NCBI GenBank assembly: GCA_002355455.1
Contig: AP017375.1
Location: 4,827,640 to 4,891,639 of the forward strand
Direction of reading: 5' to 3'
Origin: Stanieria sp. NIES-3757
Lineage (GTDB): Bacteria; Cyanobacteriota; Cyanobacteriia; Cyanobacteriales; Xenococcaceae
Length of the DNA stretch: 64,000 bases
The translations under genes and the position numbers were made by a program. The notes under the pieces were generated by a model that saw only the letters and a list, made by a program, of their open reading frames with translations, had not been told where the DNA came from and did not search any database. Numbering within the stretch: position 1 is the first letter of the stretch; every line of letters starts with the position of its first letter. This document shows positions 54,748 to 63,719 of this stretch, piece after piece.

Positions 54748-55004
54748 ATTGCGATCGTCCTTCGGGGCGAGAGGTTTGCTTCGCGTTGGCGTAGACACTG
54801 TTTTTAACGTATTCGGTAGCATTGCGATCGTCCTTCGGGGCGAGAGGTTTGCTTCGCGTAAAAAATTATAAGCAGGTGGCAATTCAAACTCAATTGCGAT
54901 CGTCCTTCGGGGCGAGAGGTTTGCTTCGCGTACATTTGCGATCGCATAATATTTAAGATCTACTGATTGCGATCGTCCTTCGGGGCGAGAGGTTTGCTTC
55001 GCGT
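54748..55004. repeat. Four identical 39-bp direct repeats at 72-73 bp period (CRISPR-like spacing)
   Basis: Identical 39-bp units start at 54748, 54821, 54893 and 54966. They begin ATTGCGATCGTCCTTCGG and end GGTTTGCTTCGCGT. The three intervening sequences are 34, 33 and 34 bp and unrelated to each other. Repeat and spacer lengths and the even spacing are those of a short CRISPR array. However, no cas gene or leader is seen, and the unit begins with seven bases of HIP1 (GCGATCG), as in interspersed cyanobacterial repeats. The last unit ends 35 bp before the msrA ATG, so it lies in the msrA upstream region. Confidence 0.85.
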
Positions 55005-55039
55005 GCGAGAATTGAAATAGTCATCGATAACGTAAAAAA

Positions 55040-55519
55040 ATGGAACAAGCTACTTTTGGGGCTGGTTGTTTTTGGAAAGTAGAAGCTGCATTTCGACAAA
55101 TTCCAGGTGTAGTTTCTACCTCTGTAGGTTATATGGGAGGACATTTTCCTAACCCCAGTTATCTAGATGTATTATCAAGAATTACAGGTCATGCAGAAGT
55201 AGCGCAAATTGAATTCAATCCACAAATTGTTAGTTATCAACAACTTCTCAATATTTTTTGGTCAATTCATGACCCCACTCAAATTAATCGCCAAGGAGCA
55301 GATCTAGGAGAACAGTATCGTTCAGTTATTTTTTATCATAATCAAGAACAATTCTTAACTGCCCAAAGCTCTTTAAAGCAACTTCAACAGTCTAAAAAAT
55401 TTGCCAAAGAAATTGTTACTCAAATTCAACCAAAGAGTGAGTATTATTTAGCTGACGAATATCATCAGCAGTATTTAGAAAAACAACAACTCCAAACAAA
55501 AAATTTAAGTAGCAAATAA
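55040..55519 (+). CDS. msrA: Peptide methionine-S-sulfoxide reductase A
   Basis: 159 residues, the short form of MsrA, which reduces methionine-S-sulfoxide in proteins using thioredoxin and so repairs oxidative damage. The catalytic motif G-A-G-C10-F-W is at the N-terminus, followed by V-S-T-S-V-G-Y-M-G-G and Y-R-S-V-I-F-Y. No Cys remains near the C-terminus, so resolving Cys chemistry must differ from the E. coli type or rely directly on a partner thiol. The 5' flank consists of the regular 39-bp repeats, which may influence its transcription. Confidence 0.96.
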   Translation: MEQATFGAGCFWKVEAAFRQIPGVVSTSVGYMGGHFPNPSYLDVLSRITGHAEVAQIEFNPQIVSYQQLLNIFWSIHDPTQINRQGADLGEQYRSVIFYHNQEQFLTAQSSLKQLQQSKKFAKEIVTQIQPKSEYYLADEYHQQYLEKQQLQTKNLSSK

Positions 55520-55585
55520 TAAATTAACTTGGTATTGATAGAAGCCTTATTGTCAAACAAAAACGGTAAATTTTCCCTTAACCAA

Positions 55586-56290
55586 TTAATTTTTTTTGGA
55601 AGAATTAAATTGAGAAGACAAAACTTGTCTAGTTAATTTCGCTGTATAAATTAATACGCCTATCGTGGCTAAAATACCAACCACAGAGAGAGCCATTGTA
55701 CCACGATGTGCTTCGCCTTTAATCAGGTTAGTGCCAACAGAACCAAGATAGACATATAACCCAATCACAGGCAACATTCCTAACCAGGTAAAAAATATAT
55801 AATGCCAAAAATCAATTCTCGTTAGACTAAAACCATAATTAAGAATGTTAGAAGGCAAAATGGGTGATAAACGAGTCAAAAAAACAATTTTCCAACCCTT
55901 TTCGGCTACAGCATGGTCTAATTGAGCAAATTGAGGTCGTTGAGTGAGCCATCGTTTAATTCTTTTGCGAGCTACAGTTCTACCTAGTCCATAACAGGCA
56001 CTTGCGCTAATAGTATCCGCCAAAGACACTAAAAAAACACCCTTATTAAAACCAAATAGGCTTCCTGCTGCCAAAAAAAGAAAAATAGCTGGTAAACCAA
56101 CTAAAGTAGCAAGTACATATATTCCTAAAAAAGCTGGAATACTCCAGTAACCCAATTGTGCTAACCAATCATCAACATAAGTTAAATAATCTCTAAAAGT
56201 TAACCAACCTAGCAGAGCAATTGCAGCTAAGATTGCTAAACATCCTATGAGTAGCTTCAATTTGTGTTTGGGCAAAAACTTGCCACTCAT
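55586..56290 (-). CDS. TVP38/TMEM64 (VTT domain) membrane protein
   Basis: 234 residues. Helices lie at about 12-30, 46-66 (IPAFLGIYVLATLVGLPAIF), 68-92, 150-172 and 190-212. The VTT/DedA-like core includes L-A-A-G-S-L-F-G-F, a F-L-T-R-L-S-P-I-L-P-S-N-I-L-N-Y motif and the reentrant G-Y/F-S-L-T region. Members of this superfamily are proposed lipid scramblases or flippases; the substrate here is unknown. It is convergent with msrA, with about 65 bp between the two ends. Confidence 0.92.
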   Translation of the reverse strand: MSGKFLPKHKLKLLIGCLAILAAIALLGWLTFRDYLTYVDDWLAQLGYWSIPAFLGIYVLATLVGLPAIFLFLAAGSLFGFNKGVFLVSLADTISASACYGLGRTVARKRIKRWLTQRPQFAQLDHAVAEKGWKIVFLTRLSPILPSNILNYGFSLTRIDFWHYIFFTWLGMLPVIGLYVYLGSVGTNLIKGEAHRGTMALSVVGILATIGVLIYTAKLTRQVLSSQFNSSKKN

Positions 56291-56839
56291 GCAGTCTTCC
56301 TAAATAGTATTACTTAGATCAGATCGTATAGTAAAATTCCAGATTAGAGCAAAACCTAGTACGACTAAGTAGAAGCACAATAAAAAATAACAAAAAGCTC
56401 TAAAGGAAAAGAATATTAATTAAAGTCATGGCAAAACACAGCAAGTAATAGCTGAATTTATTGCTTTAACCCAATAAAAGTTAATTTTTTGACCAAAACT
56501 GCAATTTTATAGTAAGCAAAGTCACAACATCAACTAAAAACGTTAAGGATTAAGACAATTAGCGATCGCTATAGTGGAATTTCTCAGAATCTTCAAGCTT
56601 TTTAATTAATTATTACCAACCTTAAACCTTTGTAATAATTCACTAATTATTGTTGATGTAGCATAAGGTCATAGCTGAGCAATAGTTGTTGTGACTTGAG
56701 TTTTATCTCTCCTGAAGGAAAATCGCCCATAGCAGAGAAAAATCAACAAACAATCAAAACTAAAGAGCCAATTTGTTATAAGTGCAACTAATCCACTTAA
56801 AAATTGCATCCTCGCTATAATCTGCAAGGAGGGTGAGCA
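56291..56839. other. Intergenic region upstream of the lone receiver gene
   Basis: AT-rich with one GCGATCGC near 56562. It holds promoters of the divergent TVP38 and REC genes. Just before the REC ATG is GGAGGGTGA, a strong ribosome site. No ORF or RNA gene recognised. Confidence 0.4.
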
Positions 56840-57256
56840 ATGCAAGCCGAAAGCAAGTATCCGTTAATTTTAGTAGTCGAAGATGACGAAGATAATTTAA
56901 TCTTAATTTCTCATGCTTTAATATTTTTTAAATACACTTTTATTACAGCTAATAACGCACAAACAGCTTTAAATCTCACTAAAAAATTTCCATTGGATTT
57001 AATTATTGTTGATATTGTTCTAAGGGATATGAATGGTTTGGAGTTGGTTCACGACCTCAGACATGGCAAATCAACTAAAAATATACCCATTATTGCTGTA
57101 ACTGCCTTATCTCGAACAGAAGATCGAGAGCTTCTGTTCGCTGCTGGTTGTAACGATTATTTATGTAAACCTTATTTAATTGATGAATTAGATCAAAAAA
57201 TTCGTTACAATTTACCTCCACAATTTTTTCCTTCTGGAGCATTAAGAGTCGCGTAA
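56840..57256 (+). CDS. Single-domain response regulator (CheY-like receiver)
   Basis: 138 residues, one receiver domain with no output. Acidic residues E-D-D-E sit at about 14-17, the phospho-acceptor Asp in L-I-I-V-D-I-V-L-R-D at about 57, Thr in A-V-T-A-L-S and Lys in L-C-K-P-Y. The usual Pro after D-h-x-h is replaced (V-L-R-D in place of x-M-P). Such stand-alone receivers act as phosphorelay intermediates or bind protein targets. The hybrid kinases in this window are possible partners, but there is no direct link. Its last 15 bp overlap the end of the convergent PhoD-like gene. Confidence 0.93.
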   Translation: MQAESKYPLILVVEDDEDNLILISHALIFFKYTFITANNAQTALNLTKKFPLDLIIVDIVLRDMNGLELVHDLRHGKSTKNIPIIAVTALSRTEDRELLFAAGCNDYLCKPYLIDELDQKIRYNLPPQFFPSGALRVA

Positions 57257-59551
57257 TCGAGGCAGTGGTGGTGGTGATTGAGGATTGAGAGAAATAACAT
57301 AATTACTTTTAACTACTCCCTGACTATTCCAAGGAGGATGCCAGTAAGTTTCTTGAATGACTGTTTTATGTTCATCTACAGATGACCATTGAAATCTCAC
57401 TAAACTGAGATTGTTTCGTCCAACTACTTCTGCTCCTTCTTGTAACCAAGGGTTACGCCATAACCATAATAATAATGATTTAAAAATTTTTTGCCAAAAA
57501 CTAGATTTATGATTAGTTAATAATTGGCTTGATGGTTTAAATAGTGGTTTGAATGGTTTTCTGTAAAACCATTCGAGCCGATATTGCCAATCTGGAGGAG
57601 AGCTTGCACTAGATATTTTGGGTGCTTTTGGCTTAAAACCAAAACTTTGCCACCAAAGAGTTTGGGGTAATTTGAGCAAACGCAAAGATTTTTGCCATCC
57701 TAACCAATGTTCGGTTGGTTCTGGGAAAAGATTTTTAATTCTGGTATGGACTAAACGAGTTGATAGTTCTGAGTTTTTAATTGCACTCGAAGTCAATTGA
57801 ACCAATACAGCATTGCTGGTTGGATTATAAAACCAGTGAGTTAGACGAATCGCACAACTATAGTGAATATCTCCTGAAAGAATAATTATGCGATCGCGAC
57901 TATGAGCTAAAGATAGTAGTAGTTTAGCAAAAGCAGTTTGATGAAAATTCCAAGAATCCCCAACATCGTTACTAAAGACTCGATTTCGCTTTAATTCAAA
58001 TCTTTGAACTTTATCAATCAAACCCAAAGTAACCAAATTAGTAGGCAAAACGATTAAAGTAGCTTCAATTTGCTCGCGATCCGAACGAGCAAGAGGAGTA
58101 AGTAGTTGTTGCTCAAAAGCCATAGGACACAATAACATTGGCGGTTGTTTGCCTTGTTTGTCTGCTTGGGGATAACCCCGCCACGTGCGAGTATCTAAAA
58201 CAAATACTTCATGTTTAGAACCTTTGATATTATAGTGCCAAGTTAAAGCCTCTCGATCTCGTTGTAAAATAAACACATCTTCGTCTGGTTGCAACTTAGG
58301 TAATCCTGTTTCAAGTTCAATTGGAGGTATTCCTAAATAACGAATGATGGCTACGGCTGATAATGGGTCTGTCCCTGCTGAGGAAGACCATTGCACCGCT
58401 GCTTTTAAAAGTTTTTCTCCTGAGGTTCCTGGCTGAAACTGTTCGGGAGTATTACCCCAAGCTTGAAACAAAGCATAGGCAAGTAAACCATTTTGGATCA
58501 CTCTTCTACCCAAAGGCTTACTCAAAACGCGATCGCACCAAAGTCGATTAAGATACCAATCATCACTGATATCATGATCATCACAGATTGTATAAGTCGG
58601 AATATTAGCTAACGCTCGTCTGACTTTGGGCAAATCTGCAATAAAACTATCAAGAGCGAGCATTTCCCGATCCCAATTTTTAGCTAACTTAGAGTCGGTA
58701 AATATTTCTTGACCAGCAGGAAATTGGGATGGCATCAAAACAGGCGACCAAGCTAATAAATAAGCAGTTGCATATTCCCCAAAACTAAACAGATGACTTT
58801 TGGCTTTTTCGGGTTGTTTTTGCAACATTGCCGTGAAACCACCTTCAATTCGCGCAATTTCACTTCGTTTTCCAGGTGGTAATTCACTTGGTTTGATTAC
58901 GCCTTCAAGCAAAGGAAGCTCTTCTTCCCATCCCAACAATAAATCACTTACTCTTTGACTCAACCACAAAAAAGGATCTGCAACATCATCACCATAAATT
59001 TGATCTCCAGTCAGAAACAGTTGTTGAGGTCGCTCATCAGCTAAGTGAGCAGAGGTTTCAATTAAAATATCTAAACAAGATAAAATATCCCTTCCCCCAC
59101 CGTGAGGTTTACGACAAGAACCGTGAATAATTTTTAGCTGATTTAAATCTGCTGCTGGTAAAGAAAAAGTCGGTAACTGATGCTCGAAATAACTAATATT
59201 AGCTTGAGCTAAGGCTGTAACTAAATTGATTTCCTGATTCTCAAAATACAAATCATAGGCATAAACTTGTCCAGGTTCGAGGCGATCTTGTTTTTTTATT
59301 TGTGCCGTTACAATTACTAAATGCAGATATTTACCAAGCTGAATTGTCTGACTCCCTCCTTCTCCAATCTGCCGTTCCAAAGATTGTCCCTTACCTACTG
59401 CCGTAGTGTAAATTTTTAAAGTTACTCTACTTGCGTGCTTTAGTGCTAACCAGACTGTAACTGTATCTGCTTCAGTTCGACGTAAAATTGGACCTGCTAA
59501 AATCAAAGGCAAGTCGTTGATATTTGGTAAAAAATCGAGAGTTTGTCTCAA
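57242..59551 (-). CDS. PhoD-like metallophosphatase
   Basis: 769 residues. The N-terminal Ig-like domain (about 15-120: G-P-I-L-R-R-T-E-A-D-T-V-T-V-W) is followed by the phosphatase core. It has H-G-S-C-R-K-P-H-G-G-G, L-T-G-D-Q-I-Y-G-D-D-V, I-C-D-D-H-D-I-S-D-D-W and I-I-L-S-G-D-I-H-Y-S, the PhoD-type metal-binding set (Asp, Asn/Tyr, His positions). A long positively charged region with Trp-rich stretches (about 640-700) and a C-terminal V-V-G-R-N-N domain complete it. No Tat or Sec signal is seen, so unlike classical PhoD it is probably cytoplasmic. Substrate unknown; likely phosphoesters. Confidence 0.9.
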   Translation of the reverse strand: MRQTLDFLPNINDLPLILAGPILRRTEADTVTVWLALKHASRVTLKIYTTAVGKGQSLERQIGEGGSQTIQLGKYLHLVIVTAQIKKQDRLEPGQVYAYDLYFENQEINLVTALAQANISYFEHQLPTFSLPAADLNQLKIIHGSCRKPHGGGRDILSCLDILIETSAHLADERPQQLFLTGDQIYGDDVADPFLWLSQRVSDLLLGWEEELPLLEGVIKPSELPPGKRSEIARIEGGFTAMLQKQPEKAKSHLFSFGEYATAYLLAWSPVLMPSQFPAGQEIFTDSKLAKNWDREMLALDSFIADLPKVRRALANIPTYTICDDHDISDDWYLNRLWCDRVLSKPLGRRVIQNGLLAYALFQAWGNTPEQFQPGTSGEKLLKAAVQWSSSAGTDPLSAVAIIRYLGIPPIELETGLPKLQPDEDVFILQRDREALTWHYNIKGSKHEVFVLDTRTWRGYPQADKQGKQPPMLLCPMAFEQQLLTPLARSDREQIEATLIVLPTNLVTLGLIDKVQRFELKRNRVFSNDVGDSWNFHQTAFAKLLLSLAHSRDRIIILSGDIHYSCAIRLTHWFYNPTSNAVLVQLTSSAIKNSELSTRLVHTRIKNLFPEPTEHWLGWQKSLRLLKLPQTLWWQSFGFKPKAPKISSASSPPDWQYRLEWFYRKPFKPLFKPSSQLLTNHKSSFWQKIFKSLLLWLWRNPWLQEGAEVVGRNNLSLVRFQWSSVDEHKTVIQETYWHPPWNSQGVVKSNYVISLNPQSPPPLPRLRDS

Positions 59552-59686
59552 TTGAAATCAGGAAAAGAATAAATAATTTCTAATATATCGAGTTTCAATC
59601 TAATCATAGTATTACTTAAGTTGGAAGTAAAAAAGAGTCAATTCTGATAAAGATAAAATTAATCATCTTTTCATAACACAACTATC

Positions 59687-60742
59687 ATGACTGAAGGTTT
59701 TTTACTTAGTCGCGTTTTGCTTCGCTTTGAAGACCAATCTGAAAATTTAATCGGAGATTTATCCGCAGTAGCAATTACTCCAGACGGTAGTTTATGGCTT
59801 GGTTCAGATGAACTATTAGGAATTGAGCGCGTTTCTCTCGTCGAACCTAATATTTTTGCTCATCACCAACATTTTCCTTTGGGCGATTTTATTAAATTAC
59901 TCGATCAAGAAAATGAAATTGACATTGAAGGATTTGATTACTCTGATGGTTATCTTTGGCTAACAGGTTCTCATAGCACCAAGCGCAAAAAAGCTAAGGG
60001 AGATTTACAACGACTGACTAAAATTAAAACTGAACCCAATCGTTATTTACTGGCACGTGTTCCTATTGTGGACGGTCAACCAGTTAAATGTACTACTGAA
60101 GACCAAAATCAGCAAAAAAGAGCAGCTTGTTTAGAAACAAATGGGGCAGGCAATATCTTAATTGACGCACTGAAACAAGATGAACATTTAGGTGCAATTG
60201 TCTCTAGTGAATTACCTTCTAAAGATAACGGATTGGATATTGAAGGCTTGGCAGTTCATCAAAATAAAATCTTTTTAGGTTTGCGTGGTCCTGTCTTGCG
60301 AGGTTGGGCAATTATTTTAGAGTTAGAAATAGAAGAAACTGAACCGGGAATTTTAACTCTGAAAAAAATAGCAAATACAGACCGGTTGTACAAAAAACAT
60401 TTTATTAATCTTGATGGTTTAGGTGTAAGAGAGTTATGTTTTCATGGAGAAAATTTAATTATTTTGGCAGGACCAACCATGACGTTAGATGGTGCCATGC
60501 GTGTTTTTCGTTGGTATAATGCTGTTAATTACTCTAGTGATAGTCTGAGTGAACAAGAAGCTGGCAAGTTAGAAATTTTATTCGATTTACCACTCAAAAC
60601 AGGTACGGACCGCGCAGAAGGATTAGCTTTATATACCTGTTTAGGAAAAACAGATTCTTTATTAATCGTTTACGACTCGCCAGATCCTTCCAGAAGACCT
60701 CAACCAGGAGAAATTTTTGCGGATGTGTTTCAACTCAAATAA
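59687..60742 (+). CDS. DUF3616 protein
   Basis: 351 residues with a beta-propeller character: ISAVAITPDGSLWLG-type blades, I-D-I-E-G-F-D-Y-S-D-G-Y-L-W-L-T-G-S-H and L-D-I-E-G-L-A-V-H-Q-N-K-I-F-L-G-L-R-G-P-V. The D-I-E-G-(F/L) repeats and R-A-E-G-L-A-L-Y ending match DUF3616, whose function is unknown. There is no signal peptide and no membrane helix. It is divergent from the PhoD-like gene; only about 135 bp separate the starts, so they may be co-regulated. Confidence 0.88.
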   Translation: MTEGFLLSRVLLRFEDQSENLIGDLSAVAITPDGSLWLGSDELLGIERVSLVEPNIFAHHQHFPLGDFIKLLDQENEIDIEGFDYSDGYLWLTGSHSTKRKKAKGDLQRLTKIKTEPNRYLLARVPIVDGQPVKCTTEDQNQQKRAACLETNGAGNILIDALKQDEHLGAIVSSELPSKDNGLDIEGLAVHQNKIFLGLRGPVLRGWAIILELEIEETEPGILTLKKIANTDRLYKKHFINLDGLGVRELCFHGENLIILAGPTMTLDGAMRVFRWYNAVNYSSDSLSEQEAGKLEILFDLPLKTGTDRAEGLALYTCLGKTDSLLIVYDSPDPSRRPQPGEIFADVFQLK

Positions 60743-61071
60743 AACTAGACTAAGCTTGTTTACATAAAAGTTGCAGATTATTAAGTCAAAAATTAAGACT
60801 AGCAAGGTCTTTAGGAACTGATTTTAATAGTTAAAAATGTGATTACTTATTTAGCTAGTTTCGAGAATTAGTATAATCTCTTAAGTCTCTACTAATTTTG
60901 TCTTCTATGTAAGATAATTTTTGGCTGACATCTTTTTCTTGATTGTTTGTTTCTCCTTATTAAACTCAATTTAAAAGTTGAATTTAATTATGTATCAATC
61001 ACTTTGTCTGAGTTACTTTTTAACCCTTTGTCTAATAATTATTGACTGAAATTAAGCTTGATTATTTTATA
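60743..61071. other. AT-rich intergenic region
   Basis: Convergent space between the DUF3616 and SemiSWEET genes. Only weak short inverted repeats are seen; no gene. Confidence 0.35.
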
Positions 61072-61335
61072 TTATTTATTTTTATAGTAGGTAGCCAATA
61101 AAGTTACAGCTCCACAAGTAACAAAACTAATTGAATTTCCATATAATAAAATTAAATCATTTTGATAATACCCATATAAAACACCATCAAGCTGGATAAA
61201 ATTAAAACCTGCAAAAGTAATTAGAGAAACGTTTCTAGCACTTTTATTTTTTAAAATTCTAATTGCTTGTGGAATGAATAAACTAGCGTTAAAAACAAAG
61301 CCCAAACCAAAGAAAAAAGTTACTATTTCTTTCAT
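61072..61335 (-). CDS. SemiSWEET-type sugar transporter
   Basis: 87 residues with three transmembrane helices (about 5-25, 38-58, 63-83), one MtN3/PQ-loop repeat. The conserved Pro-Gln follows helix 1 (F-I-P-Q-A-I-R-I-L-K-N-K-S-A-R-N-V-S-L). An Asn/Gly-rich second helix (F-A-G-F-N-F-I-Q-L-D-G-V-L-Y-G) and the Y-G-N-S-I-S-F third helix fit the SemiSWEET pattern. These half-transporters dimerise to move sugars down a gradient; the substrate is not known. It is isolated between two gene-free stretches. Confidence 0.92.
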   Translation of the reverse strand: MKEIVTFFFGLGFVFNASLFIPQAIRILKNKSARNVSLITFAGFNFIQLDGVLYGYYQNDLILLYGNSISFVTCGAVTLLATYYKNK

Positions 61336-61982
61336 TATTGCTGAATCTGTTTTTTAAATTTAACTAAATATTAATTATTGCTTAGCCTAGCTAGTTGATT
61401 ATGTATGGCAATTGCGCCAAGCAATTAAAAAAAAAACTAATGCGCTCAAGATCATATTAGTTGTGACGTAGATAAAAAAAACTCCCAAAACTCATTAAAG
61501 ACAAATTTTATGTAATTATAATATTATATTAAACTTTTAAAGTAAATATTTATATTAAAAGAAAGATTAATCCTCGTCTTTTTTTTAATTGTTTAAAAAT
61601 AGAACATTTGCTCTAAATCAATGCGATCGCGGTTACATCTCTAGTAGGATAAAATTCTAAGCTTTTATAGCTAAATTAATAACCTCAAGTGTTAAATTGG
61701 CGACAGGATAAATACCTGTCTTTTACGTTAATTTTAATTATTTTTTGGATAATTTCTTATTTTTTGGATGAGTCAAAGAACAAGTTAGCACTTGTCTGGT
61801 TTCTTTTGGTTTTTAAATAAAATTAAGCCCATTAACTGTGATTTTTACCTAAAAATTTACCTTGGGGATTTCTAGTGATTATTTTTGAGATTCCTCTGCT
61901 AACTTTCATCCAACCCAAACTGATTAGGTTGTATTTTAATGTCAGAATTAATAGTAGTAATTAAAACTTAAATTATTAACCA
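61336..61982. other. Long intergenic region with a terminator-like hairpin
   Basis: AT-rich 650 bp. GACAGG-ataaata-CCTGTC at 61702-61720 followed by TTTT could end a short plus-strand transcript, but no gene lies before it. One HIP1-like site near 61622. No ORF recognised. Confidence 0.35.
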
Positions 61983-62540
61983 ATGAGTGAATCTATTCTA
62001 GGGCAACAACAGGGACAGCAGAAACAGCCGAACCAAGAAACGCTGCACGTAGAGAATCGGCAGAAGTGTTCTCTTCATGCTGAATGGATTACCCCAGAAA
62101 GTTTTCAACCCTATGGACAATTGATTCCTCCTGCTGAAGATGGTCAAGTTTACAGTCACAAAGATGCTCAATTAGATTTAACGAAAGGTACTCCTCGTTT
62201 TTATATTATGCGACTACATCGTAGAGGCAGAATCTTCCATAAAATTACCCGTCATAATCTTTGTACTCAATGTTTGGGTTCTTTAGCAGGAAAAGATTGG
62301 TTAATCGCTGTCGCACCACCTTCTGAAGCATCTCAACCAGATCTAGCAAACATGGCTGCTTTTCGGATTCCTGGCGACTGTTTTATTAAATTAGAAGTAG
62401 GTACTTGGCATGCTGGCCCTTATTTCGAGCATGAGGTGGTTGATTTTTATAATTTAGAATTAAGTGATACCAATGTGGTCGATCATTTCACCCATGATTT
62501 TTTAAAGAGTCAAAATCTTGAATTTGAAATACTTGTTTAA
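61983..62540 (+). CDS. Ureidoglycolate lyase (AllA)-like protein
   Basis: 185 residues. After a Gln-rich N-terminus the beta-barrel cupin-like fold of AllA is visible: I-T-P-E-S-F-Q-P-Y-G-Q-L-I, F-Y-I-M-R-L, F-H-K-I-T-R-H-N-L-C-T-Q-C-L-G and L-E-V-G-T-W-H-A-G-P-Y-F. AllA converts ureidoglycolate to glyoxylate and urea in purine catabolism. No allantoin genes are near, and cyanobacterial members may act on another substrate. Its stop is directly adjacent to the stop of convergent ribF. Confidence 0.85.
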   Translation: MSESILGQQQGQQKQPNQETLHVENRQKCSLHAEWITPESFQPYGQLIPPAEDGQVYSHKDAQLDLTKGTPRFYIMRLHRRGRIFHKITRHNLCTQCLGSLAGKDWLIAVAPPSEASQPDLANMAAFRIPGDCFIKLEVGTWHAGPYFEHEVVDFYNLELSDTNVVDHFTHDFLKSQNLEFEILV

Positions 62541-63479
62541 TCAAAAGTTTAAATTTTTAGCTGCTTGACAATCGGCGGTAATTTGTTGTTTTAAAGCTTC
62601 TAAAGAAGGAAATTTTTGTTCTGGACGTAAAAACTTTTCTAAGCTAACTGTTAGAGTTTGACCGTATAAATCTCCTGACCAGTCTAACAAATGCACTTCG
62701 ATCGCAGGATTAATTCCATCTACTGTGGGACGACAACCAATATTCATCACACCTCTAATTTTGAAGCGGTCGTCAATGACATTGACGGCATAAACTCCAT
62801 AACGAGGAAGAAATTTATTTGGTGGTAACTGAAGATTAGCAGTAGGAAAACCGATGGTTCTACCGATTTTTTGCCCTTGAACTACTGTTCCCGTTAAAGA
62901 GTAAGCACGACCTAACATATAATTGGCGTGACGAATGTCTCCTGTCTCTAAAGCTTGTCTAATCAAAGAACTACTAATGCGAACTCCATGATGATGGTGT
63001 TGTTGATAGTTACACTGTTGAAGAGAATTAATTTGAACTTCAATCCCATACTTAGATGCGATCGCATCTAAATCTTTAACTGTTCCTTGTCTTCGATAAC
63101 CAAAGCAAAAATCTTCTCCCACACTAATAGCGATCGCCTGTAACTGTTTGACAATAATTTCTGCTACAAATTCTTGAGGAGATAAACTAGCTAATTGCTG
63201 ATTAAAAGGAATTAAAACTAACTGTTTAATCCCAATTTTTGAGAGTAATTGCGCTTTTTCTTCTACTGGCGTTAATAAGGTGAGTTGTTCCCCTGTAAAA
63301 AATTCGCGGGGATGAGGAGAAAAACTGACTACAGTAGGATAAGAGCGATGGCTATCATGATGAGATAGTTGCAAAATTGGTTGCAACACTTTTTGATGTC
63401 CTCGATGAATTCCATCAAAATTACCGAGAGCGATCGCTGTAGGTGTCAGAATTTGTTCTGGAGAATCGGCAATGCGCAC
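62541..63479 (-). CDS. ribF: Bifunctional riboflavin kinase/FAD synthetase
   Basis: 312 residues. The N-terminal nucleotidyltransferase domain (about 1-170) has A-L-G-N-F-D-G-I-H-R-G-H. The tail I-S-S-S-L-I-R-Q-A-L matches the FAD-synthetase I-S-S-T-x-I-R motif. The C-terminal riboflavin kinase domain (about 185-310) shows I-G-R-T-I-G-F-P-T-A-N-L and P-R-Y-G-V-Y-A-V. It makes FMN and FAD. The start is GTG at 63479, with no better ATG. Ends tail-to-tail with the AllA-like gene. Confidence 0.97.
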   Translation of the reverse strand: MRIADSPEQILTPTAIALGNFDGIHRGHQKVLQPILQLSHHDSHRSYPTVVSFSPHPREFFTGEQLTLLTPVEEKAQLLSKIGIKQLVLIPFNQQLASLSPQEFVAEIIVKQLQAIAISVGEDFCFGYRRQGTVKDLDAIASKYGIEVQINSLQQCNYQQHHHHGVRISSSLIRQALETGDIRHANYMLGRAYSLTGTVVQGQKIGRTIGFPTANLQLPPNKFLPRYGVYAVNVIDDRFKIRGVMNIGCRPTVDGINPAIEVHLLDWSGDLYGQTLTVSLEKFLRPEQKFPSLEALKQQITADCQAAKNLNF

Positions 63480-63586
63480 GCTTTACATTTTGAAACATTT
63501 TGCCCTCAAAATTATAGCGAAGATAGTTCTCCTAAGCTAGATATTTCACGAAGAGAATCCAAGAGGATAGAAAAGCAAACAGATTC

Positions 63587-63691
63587 TATAGCAGTCGAAG
63601 GAAAGATCAGGACGCATAAATTTTGTAAGGGCGAATGGCCATTCGCCCTTACGTTAAATACTTTGTCCTAACCTATAATTCGGCTGCTATA
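63587..63691. repeat. MITE-like element with nested 28-bp perfect palindrome
   Basis: Outer near-perfect inverted repeats TATAGCAGTCGAA (63587-63599) and TTCGGCTGCTATA (63679-63691) enclose AGGAC/GTCCT. At the centre is a perfect 28-bp palindrome (63625-63652) whose left arm is GTAAGGGCGAATGG. The palindrome core resembles those at 1966 and 36231. A small non-autonomous insertion is likely. Confidence 0.7.
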
Positions 63692-63719
63692 TCTTCCTAT
63701 CCTTGAATGAATGGGTTAA

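Noticed and set aside
54748-55004. Calling the repeat array a CRISPR outright
   Set aside because: No cas genes or leader are present in the window, the unit begins with seven bases of HIP1 and only three spacers exist, so it is listed as a repeat with the CRISPR option left open.
61702-61720. Hairpin GACAGG/CCTGTC with T run as a terminator
   Set aside because: No gene precedes it on the plus strand and the T run is only four bases; noted only within the gap description.
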